Virus record (IMG/VR): IMGVR_UViG_3300049617_000177
Coordinates: 1-51,610 of that record
Direction: 5' to 3' (one strand)
DNA: 51,610 nt
Source of the DNA: a virus
This document shows, piece after piece, positions 37,434 through 44,989 of the stretch. Within the stretch, counting starts at the first letter, position 1; the number at the start of each line of letters is the position of its first letter. The translations under genes were made by a program, and so were the position numbers. The notes under the pieces are model-generated. The model was not told where the DNA came from and did no database searches. It saw only the letters and a list, made by a program, of their open reading frames with translations.

Positions 37434-39911
37434 CTAGAAACAAATGTAATAAAGAGTTCCGGTTAAAGCTGTCATTCCAACGGTTACTGCGGATGTACTA
37501 ATTGATGAAATATAAGTTGAGATTCCAGTAACGCTTGTTGAAAATACGCAAGCGGGCGCAGCCGCAAGAGCTTTCGCAAATGTAAGTGTGCAAGCTGTGG
37601 CTGCTGTGATGCCCGATATTGAACCTTTGTTATCTGAAGACCCAGTAACAATTGTTCCACTACCACAAGAAGTCACCGTGGGCGCACTTCCGCCCGGATG
37701 AATATGGCCATTTACGTGGAGTAATGAGTCAGGCATTGTGGTCCCTATTCCGACATTTCCGGCGGAACTGATATTAAAAATATTCCCAGCAGAACCGCCA
37801 CTAGAAGTTACATTTAAATAATTAGCAGATTGAGATGCCGCGCCATTTATCGACAAGCCAATTTGTGTTGATGACTGCAGATAGAGACCGAGTCCACCAT
37901 TCATTGATAGATCGGCAATTTTATTGCTTGTTCCATTTACATACCAAGCAGTGTGCGGCCTTGACCACTGACTTGGTGTAGAATTCATTGCATACACATA
38001 GCCTGCGTTCTGAAGATATCCATCAGTATCTGCTGCGTAGGCCAGCCAAGGGACTGAGCGCATGCCGTCTGAATTAAGTGGGCTTAAAAGAAAATTTGTG
38101 AAACTTCCGCCCGTGAGTATGAGCCCGGCACCGTCTCCGCCAGTAAGCTGAGACACATACTGAGACCCATCGCCAAGGGTTGTATAAGGCGATGACTGAA
38201 GAGCGACTTGTGCTGGCATACCTTCTATGTTCACAACATAGCCGAGGTTGAGCGCGTAAAGAGGATCGGATGATGTTCCAAGAAAAATCCTGTGGTATGC
38301 AGAATCTCTTGGATAAATATAAAGCGCGTCAGTGAAGCTATTATTGACATCGGCTGACACTTTAAAGTTGAAACTCGAGTTGTCGGAGCTAGCCGTTCCA
38401 TCACTTAAAATATTAAGAGTTCCTGCGACACTTAGTTCTTCTAAGGGAGTTGATGTTCCAATTCCCACACGTCCACTAGGAACAAGCAGACCATAATTGT
38501 TGCCAGAGGTAGAGCCATAAGCCTGAAATATAGCAGCGATGTTTGTTGTTGCTGCCCCGTCGACATTAATGCTTAATCCAGTCACGCTACCCGATGGGTT
38601 TGAGTTATTTGTTACCGCAATTTGAGTTCCGCCACCGCCAATATTATTGTCTGAAAAGTTTGCGGTTTTTTCTACATAAAGTGGCGCTTGAATGGCCACT
38701 TCGTTCGCATTATTTTGACCCAAAAAAATTCCACCAGGGCTTGCCGATCCGCCGGCGTCAATATAAACACTCCCACCGCCGCCATTGGGGCCGCTGGGAT
38801 TTCCAAGTCCTCCAGTAATATATGTCGTTCCGCCGTATCCCCCGGTGCCTGATGCCGCCCCGGCAGACAGCGTAAGATTTCCACCGACGTCAGAACTAGC
38901 AGACGTCGCGCCGCCATTTAGGCTTACTGAAGTTCCATTGCCACTAGATTGCACATCTGGGGCAAGCGTCCACCCGGCGTTCAATGTTCCTGTGCCGCCT
39001 GATGTGTAAACAATTCCATCGGTAGTGAGTGTTCCCAATTTTGTAAGGGAAGGTAATGAGGTCAACGTTGAGTTGCTAGTCGCCGTGATGTTTGAAGCTG
39101 TGCCTGTGGTGTTGGCAGCATTGTTTGGGATGTCGCCGCTTGAAAGTGTAGTTCCTGACGTAACTAAACCTTTTGCATTATAAGTAACTTTTGGTGAAGT
39201 TCCAGCAGTTGCAACGGTAGCAAGAGTTAAGGTTGCAGAGCCTGGGCCGCTTGCCGTCGCATCGCCAGTCAAAGCCGTGATGTAATTTCCAGAGGCTTGT
39301 TTTCCGTTAAACGTTGTCCAGTCAGCAGACGCCAAGCACCCCGCTTGCGACCCCGAGGCAACATTACAGGATATCGTCGGCGTCGCCCCCCCAGAACTAA
39401 CAATAGGGCTAGAACCAGACACAGAAGTAACGCCAGTAGCAGGAATGGAATAAAAGCCAAGAGAGCCTGATCCATTTGTCCCATAATATTTTGTATTCCC
39501 CGGCGTCGCGGAATCATTTACAAGGGTTACGGTGCCATAACTATTTACCAATGAATCAGAAAATGTGAGCGCAGATTGTTTATTATTAAACGTCGTAAAA
39601 TTTGCTGAAGTTAAATATCCGTTCACGCTGGACGTTGCCGCAGGAATTGAAACAGTAGAGCCAGTCAAAGATAATGGACTGGTAAAAGACAATGCTGCTG
39701 GAGCGCCAGTGACTTGAGAATACGGAAGCTGTAGACTAGGAAGAGTTGTTACTGCGTTTGTGATATAGCCTGCAGGATTTGATGCATTGTATTTTGTCGC
39801 AAATTCAGTCTGCAAATCAGTTTGATTTGTAATCACACCGCCGATAGATCCCCAAGGGGTAACGGTGGCAAATGCAATTGATGACCATAAAAGTAAAATA
39901 AATAATCTCAT
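37434..39911 (-). CDS. Long fibre protein with Sec signal peptide (VGIGT repeats)
   Basis: 825 residues from ATG 39911 (ATGA overlap with the collagen-like gene; an upstream frame to 39923 lacks support). It opens with MRLFILLLWSSIAFA, a standard Sec signal cut before TVTPWG. Then a fibre shaft: TNQTDLQTEFATKYNAS, TLTSLPSLTKLGTLTTDGIV, GGNLTLSAGAASGTGGYGG, and knob-like modules with VGIGTSTPLEELSVAGTLNI and VGIGTTMPDSLLHVNGHI, ending YYICF. Shaft and VGIGT repeats are typical of trimeric tail fibres and of surface adhesins. A secretion signal on a tail fibre is abnormal; see findings. Confidence 0.82.
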   Translation of the reverse strand: MRLFILLLWSSIAFATVTPWGSIGGVITNQTDLQTEFATKYNASNPAGYITNAVTTLPSLQLPYSQVTGAPAALSFTSPLSLTGSTVSIPAATSSVNGYLTSANFTTFNNKQSALTFSDSLVNSYGTVTLVNDSATPGNTKYYGTNGSGSLGFYSIPATGVTSVSGSSPIVSSGGATPTISCNVASGSQAGCLASADWTTFNGKQASGNYITALTGDATASGPGSATLTLATVATAGTSPKVTYNAKGLVTSGTTLSSGDIPNNAANTTGTASNITATSNSTLTSLPSLTKLGTLTTDGIVYTSGGTGTLNAGWTLAPDVQSSGNGTSVSLNGGATSASSDVGGNLTLSAGAASGTGGYGGTTYITGGLGNPSGPNGGGGSVYIDAGGSASPGGIFLGQNNANEVAIQAPLYVEKTANFSDNNIGGGGTQIAVTNNSNPSGSVTGLSINVDGAATTNIAAIFQAYGSTSGNNYGLLVPSGRVGIGTSTPLEELSVAGTLNILSDGTASSDNSSFNFKVSADVNNSFTDALYIYPRDSAYHRIFLGTSSDPLYALNLGYVVNIEGMPAQVALQSSPYTTLGDGSQYVSQLTGGDGAGLILTGGSFTNFLLSPLNSDGMRSVPWLAYAADTDGYLQNAGYVYAMNSTPSQWSRPHTAWYVNGTSNKIADLSMNGGLGLYLQSSTQIGLSINGAASQSANYLNVTSSGGSAGNIFNISSAGNVGIGTTMPDSLLHVNGHIHPGGSAPTVTSCGSGTIVTGSSDNKGSISGITAATACTLTFAKALAAAPACVFSTSVTGISTYISSISTSAVTVGMTALTGTLYYICF

Positions 39912-40372
39912 GTGTAAAACCATCCCGATGTCGTTGGGACAAATGTGTAAGCAGTTCCTGCATATTGAAAGGAAAATGCGGCACCATTTTCTATTTCATC
40001 ACTTCCACTCCCAACAACCATCACGCCGTATGATGAAATGAGTCTAATCGAAAACGATTGTCCCACTCCATTCACAAGCACTTCAGAAATTGGGGGTAAA
40101 GTTAAAATAATAGCACCGCTAGCCTCAACTAAAGTGAATCCTTGCGAAACTGGAATTTCAGCACTTTCATTTACAATAGCAACACCGCTAGATGTTCCAG
40201 GTATTCCTTGAGGTCCTGTTGGACCTTGCGGCCCTTGTGATGGTTGAATAATAACGGCGGCTGGCTGATTAAGAGTAAGCAATTGAATTTCTTCATTTGA
40301 ACTTTCGGCTTCAATAAAAATTTGATTTTGAATTGCTTGAATATTGACTGACAATTCAGGTGCAGAAATCAT
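39908..40372 (-). CDS. Short collagen-like fibre protein
   Basis: 154 residues. A GPQGPTGPQGIPG collagen-type stretch (about residues 51-63) sits between an N-terminal beta region (AELSVNIQ-like start: MISAPELSVNIQAIQNQIF) and a C-terminal beta knob (SSGVAIVNESAEIPVSQGFT, GQSFSIRLISSYGVMVVGSG). Short collagen repeats trimerise phage fibres. It overlaps genes on both sides (ATGA), between a BppU-like adaptor and the signal-peptide fibre. Confidence 0.7.
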   Translation of the reverse strand: MISAPELSVNIQAIQNQIFIEAESSNEEIQLLTLNQPAAVIIQPSQGPQGPTGPQGIPGTSSGVAIVNESAEIPVSQGFTLVEASGAIILTLPPISEVLVNGVGQSFSIRLISSYGVMVVGSGSDEIENGAAFSFQYAGTAYTFVPTTSGWFYT

Positions 40373-40752
40373 CTTGTTGCTCTTGAGTAAAAGAACACAT
40401 CGCCGCGAAGCATTTTAGATGTTGATCCTGCAATGCCTGTAACATTTCCGTTAGTATCAACAAAAAACAAATCCCACACACCGATTAACGGCTTATCTCG
40501 CTGTCCGCGTGGAGGAATAATTAAATTTTCCGTTGAAGCCAAAAGTAAACTCATTGTCAAAACACCATTTGTGCCACCGTTTGAAAATGAAAAAGTAAAA
40601 AGCGGAGACGGATCGGCAAAAGATTTTCTCATCATGGCTGTTGCCGTGGCGCCAGTAATATCAATTGGCTGCTGATTTGAATTTAAAAATGTGAAATATT
40701 GATAAAAATCAGCGCCTTCATCGATAAATAAATCGTATTTTGCAGGAATCAT
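40369..40752 (-). CDS. BppU-N-like fibre/baseplate adaptor
   Basis: 127 residues. KYDLFIDEGADFYQYFTFLN, QPIDITGATATAMMRKSFAD and NGVLTMSLLLASTENLIIPP match the N-terminal domain of baseplate upper proteins, which attaches receptor-binding fibres to the baseplate. It begins the fibre cluster (40752 to 37090). GGGGG precedes its ATG, just after the dyad at 40762-40787. Confidence 0.62.
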   Translation of the reverse strand: MIPAKYDLFIDEGADFYQYFTFLNSNQQPIDITGATATAMMRKSFADPSPLFTFSFSNGGTNGVLTMSLLLASTENLIIPPRGQRDKPLIGVWDLFFVDTNGNVTGIAGSTSKMLRGDVFFYSRATR

Positions 40753-40761
40753 TCTACCCCC

Positions 40762-40787
40762 TCAATAATATTAGCGAATATCATTGA
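40762..40787. promoter_or_regulatory. Imperfect 11-base dyad before the fibre cluster
   Basis: TCAATAATATT and AATATCATTGA are inverted arms (one mismatch) around AGCG. The dyad contains the TAA of the upstream gene and stands upstream of the GGGGG ribosome site of the BppU-like gene. It shares the AATATTAT core with the dyads at 14070 and 27152. Confidence 0.5.
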
Positions 40788-40989
40788 TCTTGCCTAGGAA
40801 AATTTCCCTGCCGTAGTCCATGTAGAGCTGCTCTAATAAACAGTTCACAATATTATCAAGAGGATCTTCCACCTCTTTAATTCCGTGATGCTGTTTTATA
40901 AATTTTATCAAAGCTAATCTTTCCTGCCGGTAGGACTTTAAGCACTCCGTAAAGGTTTTGAGCTTCAGAAGTGTTGCGCTAATTTCCAT
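40771..40989 (-). CDS. 72-residue helical protein
   Basis: MEISATLLKLKTFTECLKSY, RQERLALIKFIKQHHGIKEV and LLEQLYMDYGREIFLGKI make a helical, weakly basic protein. Last gene of the group 42893-40771. Not assigned. Confidence 0.55.
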   Translation of the reverse strand: MEISATLLKLKTFTECLKSYRQERLALIKFIKQHHGIKEVEDPLDNIVNCLLEQLYMDYGREIFLGKINDIR

Positions 40990-40992
40990 ACG

Positions 40993-41058
40993 TCATAGTA
41001 AATTACAGATACAATGCACCATCAAGCCAAAAGCAATTACCAATAAAACTTCATTCAT
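40993..41058 (-). CDS. 21-residue membrane peptide
   Basis: ATG 41058 overlaps the upstream stop as ATGA; the stop is TGA 40995-40993. MNEVLLVIAFGLMVHCICNL followed by Leu is nearly all hydrophobic, one span. It resembles the tiny peptide at 17224. Too short to be certain. Confidence 0.35.
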   Translation of the reverse strand: MNEVLLVIAFGLMVHCICNLL

Positions 41059-41246
41059 TTCTTAACCCCCCTTGTCCTATTTATTTCTTGCAACTCAGTA
41101 TTCTCTCTTAACCATCGATACCAAACCTTCGTACAAACACCAAGCCTTCTATGTACACTTCCCCACGACCATCCTGCGTCTAAATGCGCACGGACTTTTT
41201 TAACAATATCTGTCGGAGGATTTGCCAAAACAAATCTTTGCGCCAT
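41055..41246 (-). CDS. Small HTH-like protein
   Basis: 63 residues. PTDIVKKVRAHLDAGWSWGS and VHRRLGVCTKVWYRWLREN read as two or three helices with a helix-turn-helix look (GSVHRRLGVCTKVWYRW). Basic overall. Its ATG shares one base with the exonuclease stop (TAATG). A DNA-binding role is likely but not proven. Confidence 0.55.
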   Translation of the reverse strand: MAQRFVLANPPTDIVKKVRAHLDAGWSWGSVHRRLGVCTKVWYRWLRENTELQEINRTRGVKK

Positions 41247-41767
41247 TATTTATCTCTGTTTGGATTTTCTGCTAAATATTTTTGAATGCACTTTGTTTGA
41301 AAAATAGCATCGTCAAGAGCGTCGTGTGCCACGCCATCGCGAATAACTCCAATCTCAATACTGAACATCGCCTTCATTGTGCGATAACAACGAACATCCC
41401 AAAATTTCCATGGAATTTGAGCTCCTGCTTGGCACAATAGATTCTCAATTATTGGGACATCAAAGCTTGCACCGTTGCTCCACACTTTTAATTTTTGTGT
41501 GCCAATGAATTGATCAAAAGATTCAACAAACTGACGGGCTAGTATGCCTTCAGTATTGCACTTGGCGAAGACTCCCCTGGCAGATTCACTTTGATTCATC
41601 CACCAAGTCAGTGTGTCGCCTGTAACAGAGCGCTTTACTTTTAGTTGTTCGTTAAGATTAAAATGCCAGAGTTGTTTTTTTAGAATTTCTTCACGGTTAA
41701 AAATAACTGCGCCAAGAGATAGGACCGCAGTATCTGATTTCGTTCCCAATGTTTCTAGATCGATCAT
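41246..41767 (-). CDS. DnaQ-like 3'-5' exonuclease (DEDD family)
   Basis: 173 residues from ATG 41767. MIDLETLGTKSDTAVLSLGA carries D3 and E5, VWSNGASFDVPIIENLL gives D103, and HDALDDAIFQTKC supplies H148 and D152 (DEDDh type). This matches phage exonuclease VIII/RNase T-like proteins used in recombination or DNA turnover. It sits at the end of the recombination gene group. Confidence 0.85.
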   Translation of the reverse strand: MIDLETLGTKSDTAVLSLGAVIFNREEILKKQLWHFNLNEQLKVKRSVTGDTLTWWMNQSESARGVFAKCNTEGILARQFVESFDQFIGTQKLKVWSNGASFDVPIIENLLCQAGAQIPWKFWDVRCYRTMKAMFSIEIGVIRDGVAHDALDDAIFQTKCIQKYLAENPNRDK

Positions 41768-41783
41768 CAAATGATTATTAATA

Positions 41784-41804
41784 AGACCCCCTTATAGAGG
41801 GTCT
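41784..41804. promoter_or_regulatory. Hairpin upstream of the exonuclease gene
   Basis: AGACCCCCT and AGAGGGTCT pair with one mismatch around TAT, 17 bases before the exonuclease ATG on the minus strand. No T-run follows on either strand. It is probably an operator or a 5' hairpin. Confidence 0.4.
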
Positions 41805-41816
41805 AGTGATGTCACT

Positions 41817-41939
41817 TTATTTTTTAAGTGTCAATAATTCTTGTTCAAGAATTTTTCTCATTTGATCGGCAAAAAACCAATGACCTTCAGCTTCAAGTCT
41901 AACAATAAAAGAATGCAATCTGAGTATTGATTCTGGCAC
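41817..41939 (-). CDS. 40-residue protein with GTG start in a hairpin
   Basis: GTG 41939 lies six bases after a strong GGAGGT; the stop is TAA 41819. VPESILRLHSFIVRLEAEGH then WFFADQMRKILEQELLTLKK is helical. The start codon is in the 3' arm of a 10-bp hairpin, hinting at translational control. Unassigned, but well supported by its ribosome site. Confidence 0.55.
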   Translation of the reverse strand: MPESILRLHSFIVRLEAEGHWFFADQMRKILEQELLTLKK

Positions 41940-41974
41940 TTTGCACCTCCATTTAAAAAGTATAGCAAAGTGCC
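41935..41974 (-). promoter_or_regulatory. 10-bp inverted repeat holding a ribosome site in its loop
   Basis: GGCACTTTGC and GCAAAGTGCC are perfect arms 20 bases apart. On the minus-strand RNA the loop contains GGAGGT and the 3' arm contains the GTG start of the 40-residue gene. It could be a translational switch, or a DNA operator: related CACTTT half-sites lie at 43829-43856. Confidence 0.6.
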
Positions 41975-41980
41975 ACCGCT

Positions 41981-42142
41981 TTAGCTAGCTTGTCTCAATT
42001 TGGTAAGATCTAATCCAAATTTGAGAATTTTTTTATAGACTGTAACCCTTGAGCATTTTAGCTCAATCGCTGTTTTTCTAACATTTCCCTTGTTTCTCTC
42101 TAGGACAACGACCACATCTTGTTGGCCATTTAATAATTCCAT
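41981..42142 (-). CDS. Fis-type helix-turn-helix regulator, 53 residues
   Basis: ATG 42142 behind GGAGGAAT; stop TAA 41983-41981. LERNKGNVRKTAIELKCSRV and TVYKKILKFGLDL match the Fis/NtrC C-terminal helix-turn-helix (the 'G-N-x-x-x-T-A-x-x-L-x-x-S-R-x-T-V-Y-x-x-I' pattern). It is a likely transcription regulator of this operon or of late genes. Its ATG shares one base with the previous stop. Confidence 0.72.
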   Translation of the reverse strand: MELLNGQQDVVVVLERNKGNVRKTAIELKCSRVTVYKKILKFGLDLTKLRQAS

Positions 42143-42330
42143 TATTCCTCCTTATGATGTTTATTCTCAAGCTGCCTGAACAATTCTTTTGCTGAAATAA
42201 TCGCCCGCTGAGCGGCGAGCGATTCCTCCATTCCTTTGGATAAATAAATTACCATTAATTGAATGGCTGCGACCTCAAGTTTAGTAAGGCCAGGACCGTG
42301 ATCGCTAGATGCATAAGCTGATTGATTCAA
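42142..42330 (-). CDS. 62-residue helical protein, TTG start
   Basis: TTG 42330 overlaps the SSB-like stop as TTGA, with CAGG at good spacing. GLTKLEVAAIQLMVIYLSKG and ESLAAQRAIISAKELFRQLE are helical. Not recognised. The overlap indicates translation coupled to the SSB-like gene. Confidence 0.55.
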   Translation of the reverse strand: MNQSAYASSDHGPGLTKLEVAAIQLMVIYLSKGMEESLAAQRAIISAKELFRQLENKHHKEE

Positions 42331-42893
42331 AATGGAACCTGCTCGCTAGGATCCATTTGTGGTGGCTGGGATACTCCTGTTGGGGCGTAATTTTTAATTT
42401 CGGGTCCGCGTTTTTCCCTAGCGGCAACAATGAAACTTGCAAAACCAGATAACGCACTCTTTGCCTCAGCTTTAGAAATTGCGCCTTTAAATCTAGATTC
42501 GCTTGGGTCATTTACCCATTCAACTTCATGATAAGTTTTACCGTCTTGTTCGTTTTTTCGGTGCCTAACCGTTATTTCAAATTGCTTATTAATATCCAGC
42601 GCACCGCCAGCACGCCCCTCTGCAAGAATAGATGGGTCATTTGAGCTCATCCCAAGCAGAGCAAGCACATCAGCAGTAAATGCAGCTTGCTTGTCTGAAG
42701 CAATTCCGCCGGCCCAAGTGATGTTTTTAACTTCATTATTTTCAGTAATAGAGAAAATAACATTGAATCTTGGGCTGCTATTTTTGTCTAACTTAACATA
42801 CCAATCTTTAATTTTCGCTGGATATGATCCAACTTTAATTAGCTGGGCTTGTGGTTTCGGTGGGAACGGATTCGGTTGTTGTGGTTCTGTCAT
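42327..42893 (-). CDS. Single-strand DNA-binding-type protein with acidic SSB-like tip
   Basis: 188 residues. IKVGSYPAKIKDWYVKLDKN, RFNVIFSITENNEVKNITWA and FEITVRHRKNEQDGKTYHEV form an OB-like beta pattern as in DUF669-type phage proteins. The C-terminus PPQMDPSEQVPF imitates the acidic tip ending in Pro-Phe of bacterial SSB. It follows the Sak4-like ATPase gene, overlapping it by 59 bases; SSB plus Sak4 pairs are known phage annealing modules. Confidence 0.72.
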   Translation of the reverse strand: MTEPQQPNPFPPKPQAQLIKVGSYPAKIKDWYVKLDKNSSPRFNVIFSITENNEVKNITWAGGIASDKQAAFTADVLALLGMSSNDPSILAEGRAGGALDINKQFEITVRHRKNEQDGKTYHEVEWVNDPSESRFKGAISKAEAKSALSGFASFIVAAREKRGPEIKNYAPTGVSQPPQMDPSEQVPF

Positions 42894-43806
42894 TTTCTTC
42901 TTTCTCCTTAAGTAAATACACGAGACGGTCTTTTAAAACTGACAATCGTGCAACATTATTTTGTGCTTGTTCAATAGCTGGGCGCACCTTTGCGATCAGC
43001 GATTCATCCTTACAATCGGCGAGCAGCGTTTCCATGTCACCTTTTATTTTTGCTGCTTGCTCTGCATCACCCGAGTCAATATGTTCTTTTAAAGCAGCAT
43101 AAGAAAGTGGTAGCTCAAATGGAATTTTATATCTGCTTTTTGCGTCAAATCCTGGGCGAAATTCTGAATACATTACGCGTGATCCGTCGCCAAAAGCTTT
43201 TTGTTTTTTAGTTGCAGGCCCTTGTAAGTAAACTTTATGGTTTGCAAAAAGAACTATGTCGTGCCACTCCTTGAGCATACTTCCAAAACCATCATGTACG
43301 GATAAAACGTATCTGTCATAAGTTGCGTTTGTTGCTGGATCAGTAAATTTAGTTTTTGCTGAGTGGGCAATGCCGATGATATTCATTCCTTTTTTCTCTC
43401 TTAAATCATCAAGTGCAGCAAATACTCGGCGAATAGGATCAATCGCCATCTTATACCCTTTGCCGTATCCTCCCCCAACTTGCTCAACATTGGCCACGCC
43501 CTCAGTAAGGCAAACGTATTTCCATATAAGCTTTTCAAGCTGCGTGTAGGAATCAATTACAAACGTTTTATAAGAATGTGTTGTTGTGGTGAGCTCATGA
43601 ATAAGTGACATAAACTCTTCAAATGTTTGAAAATTATCGCGCGTAACATCTAAGTTGAATGTTCCGTCTTCCTGGCCAAGTTCTGCGAAATAAGGATCAG
43701 GTGCGTAGGAAGCAAACGTTGATTTACCCACACCCTCAACGCCGTATAACATTATTTTATCTGGGACTTTTACTTTACCTTTGGTTGCTCTTGCTAATAT
43801 TGACAT
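42835..43806 (-). CDS. Sak4-like RecA-fold ATPase (single-strand annealing)
   Basis: 323 residues from ATG 43806, first gene after the promoter at 43832-43859. KIMLYGVEGVGKSTFASYAP holds Walker A (GVEGVGKST, 22-30), TFVIDSYTQLEKLIWKYV Walker B (D85), and MNIIGIAHSAKTKFTDPATN the following core strand. The pattern is of phage AAA/RecA-fold ATPases of the Sak4 group, which promote annealing with a phage SSB. The C-terminus is coiled coil plus a Thr-rich tail. Confidence 0.82.
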   Translation of the reverse strand: MSILARATKGKVKVPDKIMLYGVEGVGKSTFASYAPDPYFAELGQEDGTFNLDVTRDNFQTFEEFMSLIHELTTTTHSYKTFVIDSYTQLEKLIWKYVCLTEGVANVEQVGGGYGKGYKMAIDPIRRVFAALDDLREKKGMNIIGIAHSAKTKFTDPATNATYDRYVLSVHDGFGSMLKEWHDIVLFANHKVYLQGPATKKQKAFGDGSRVMYSEFRPGFDAKSRYKIPFELPLSYAALKEHIDSGDAEQAAKIKGDMETLLADCKDESLIAKVRPAIEQAQNNVARLSVLKDRLVYLLKEKEENDRTTTTESVPTETTSPAN

Positions 43807-43808
43807 GT

Positions 43809-43833
43809 GTGCCGCCTTTATTTGTGACGGCAC
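43809..43833 (-). promoter_or_regulatory. 5' hairpin enclosing the Sak4 ribosome site
   Basis: GTGCCG and CGGCAC pair over 6 bp around a 13-base loop that contains AAAGG of the ribosome site, three bases before the ATG 43806. Either an RNA switch or a DNA dyad. Confidence 0.45.
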
Positions 43834-43859
43834 TTTAACAATGTAAACAAAAGTGTCAA
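43832..43859 (-). promoter_or_regulatory. Promoter of the Sak4/SSB operon
   Basis: Minus strand TTGACA (43859-43854), 16-base spacer, TAAAGT (43837-43832), then the leader to the Sak4 ATG. The -35 is perfect, the -10 matches four of six. The half-sites AAAGTG and CACTTT flank both boxes as an inverted repeat, a likely operator. Confidence 0.55.
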
Positions 43860-44257
43860 TGACCTAGTTTTGAATTGTACGGCGCGGTAGAGGAGTTTCC
43901 AAGGCCTTGCAAAGTGTTAAGAATTTGAACTGCATTTTTTTGAGTTTGTTGTTGCTGTTCTGTGCAACTTGATACAGAGCAAAGTTCCTCTATTTCAAGC
44001 TTAAAGGCGGCTAACGAATCAACTGACATCATAACTTGCGGATGAGATTTATCTGTCCACATAGCAATCACTTGCTGTAAAGTGATTGGAGGTTCGCACC
44101 CCGTATAAAGATCACAAGGAATGCCGCCCTGATCACCAAGCGATCCAGTAATTTCCACGTCTTGAATTGGCACATTTGCGCAAGAGCTAAGTCCCAGCGT
44201 CAGGAGTAGCGACGCTCCAATTACCAATAATGTTTTGCCAAGCCTGTTGAGCGGCAT
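43856..44257 (-). CDS. Lipoprotein, possible outer spanin
   Basis: 133 residues. The signal MPLNRLGKTLLVIGASLLLT ends in LGLSSC, a lipobox with Cys26. The mature part is short, with several Cys and a Gln-rich helix (CTEQQQQTQKNAVQILNTLQ). It lies with holin-like and inner-membrane coiled-coil genes, so an outer-membrane spanin role is possible, though it is larger than most. A surface-exclusion lipoprotein is the alternative. It overlaps the upstream gene by 71 bases. Confidence 0.6.
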   Translation of the reverse strand: MPLNRLGKTLLVIGASLLLTLGLSSCANVPIQDVEITGSLGDQGGIPCDLYTGCEPPITLQQVIAMWTDKSHPQVMMSVDSLAAFKLEIEELCSVSSCTEQQQQTQKNAVQILNTLQGLGNSSTAPYNSKLGH

Positions 44258-44549
44258 CTGTTCCCCCTGGGGAATTTTGTATTTGATTCATTGCCTGATA
44301 AACAGCCGAATCTTGACCTTGATTTTGAAAGTTGAGCACAAGAAAATCAACCACAGTTTTAACATCTGTTGCCGCTGCATTTCCAAGCCAGCTAATAAAC
44401 ATTTGAAAAACGTCTTTGATGACTGGCATATCTAAAAATGGAAGCTGTGCCTCAATATAGGCTTCAGCCGCCGCCTCACCGCCCTCAAAAAGAGCATTGA
44501 TGATACCATTGAAAATGACTGTTGCCTGATTAACTGGAAGTGTTGTCAC
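44187..44549 (-). CDS. 120-residue helical protein in the lysis group
   Basis: GTG 44549 with GAGGT upstream. ATVIFNGIINALFEGGEAAA, EAYIEAQLPFLDMPVIKDVF and QMFISWLGNAAATDVKTVVD are amphipathic helices; no signal peptide. The sequence EGGEAAAEAYIEAQLPFL resembles AEAQALEAGEAVIN in the 69-residue neighbour. Not assigned. Confidence 0.55.
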   Translation of the reverse strand: MTTLPVNQATVIFNGIINALFEGGEAAAEAYIEAQLPFLDMPVIKDVFQMFISWLGNAAATDVKTVVDFLVLNFQNQGQDSAVYQAMNQIQNSPGGTDAAQQAWQNIIGNWSVATPDAGT

Positions 44550-44760
44550 TCTTTACCTCAGCAAATTTTTGCCCCACCTTTGCAGCAAAGGCAGGGCCAA
44601 CAAAAACGCCGGATAAAATTCCGACCTGGCTTAAATCTTTTCCCATCCACAGACCTGCAATTCCTAAAGAGAAACCAAAGAAAAGTGCAAGAACCGCCAT
44701 GAATCTCAAACAAGAGACTTCGGACGTTTCGGAAAAAAGAAGTGAAAGCCATTTGAACAT
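44530..44760 (-). CDS. Holin-like two-span membrane protein
   Basis: 76 residues. Two hydrophobic spans: CLRFMAVLALFFGFSLGIAG and VGILSGVFVGPAFAAKVG, joined by LWMGKDLSQ, followed by QKFAEVKSDNTSS. Pattern and size are those of class II holin-like phage proteins with a 'K-x-x-Q-K-F-A-E' end. With the exported lysozyme at 24385 it could time lysis. Confidence 0.62.
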   Translation of the reverse strand: MFKWLSLLFSETSEVSCLRFMAVLALFFGFSLGIAGLWMGKDLSQVGILSGVFVGPAFAAKVGQKFAEVKSDNTSS

Positions 44761-44969
44761 TACAGCTCAATTTTTGAAATCAAAGATTGCAAGGCAGGCT
44801 GAGCGAGTGGGTTGATTACCGCTTCACCGGCCTCAAGAGCTTGAGCTTCAGCTGGGAAAAGTGTGTTTAATTCATCTTCAACAGCAGGTAAAAGCTCTGT
44901 TGCCAAAACCTGTAAATCATCTGTACCCATATCTTTAAAAACTTGTAGCAGTTTAGGCGAAATAGCCAT
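44760..44969 (-). CDS. 69-residue helical protein
   Basis: MAISPKLLQVFKDMGTDDLQ, VLATELLPAVEDELNTLFPA and EAQALEAGEAVINPLAQPAL are acidic amphipathic helices. Located between the membrane protein genes of the lysis group. No family recognised. Confidence 0.5.
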   Translation of the reverse strand: MAISPKLLQVFKDMGTDDLQVLATELLPAVEDELNTLFPAEAQALEAGEAVINPLAQPALQSLISKIEL

Positions 44970-44989
44970 GTTACATCTCCTTGTTGTTG

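Noticed and set aside
41784-41804. Terminator between the 40-residue gene and the exonuclease
   Set aside because: The hairpin has a mismatch and no T-run on either strand, so it is kept only as a possible operator or leader hairpin.
20595-42047. Extra TGTAACC boxes at 20595 (RHH gene) and 42041 (Fis-type gene) as origin sites
   Set aside because: Single 7-mers inside coding sequence are expected several times by chance in 51 kb.
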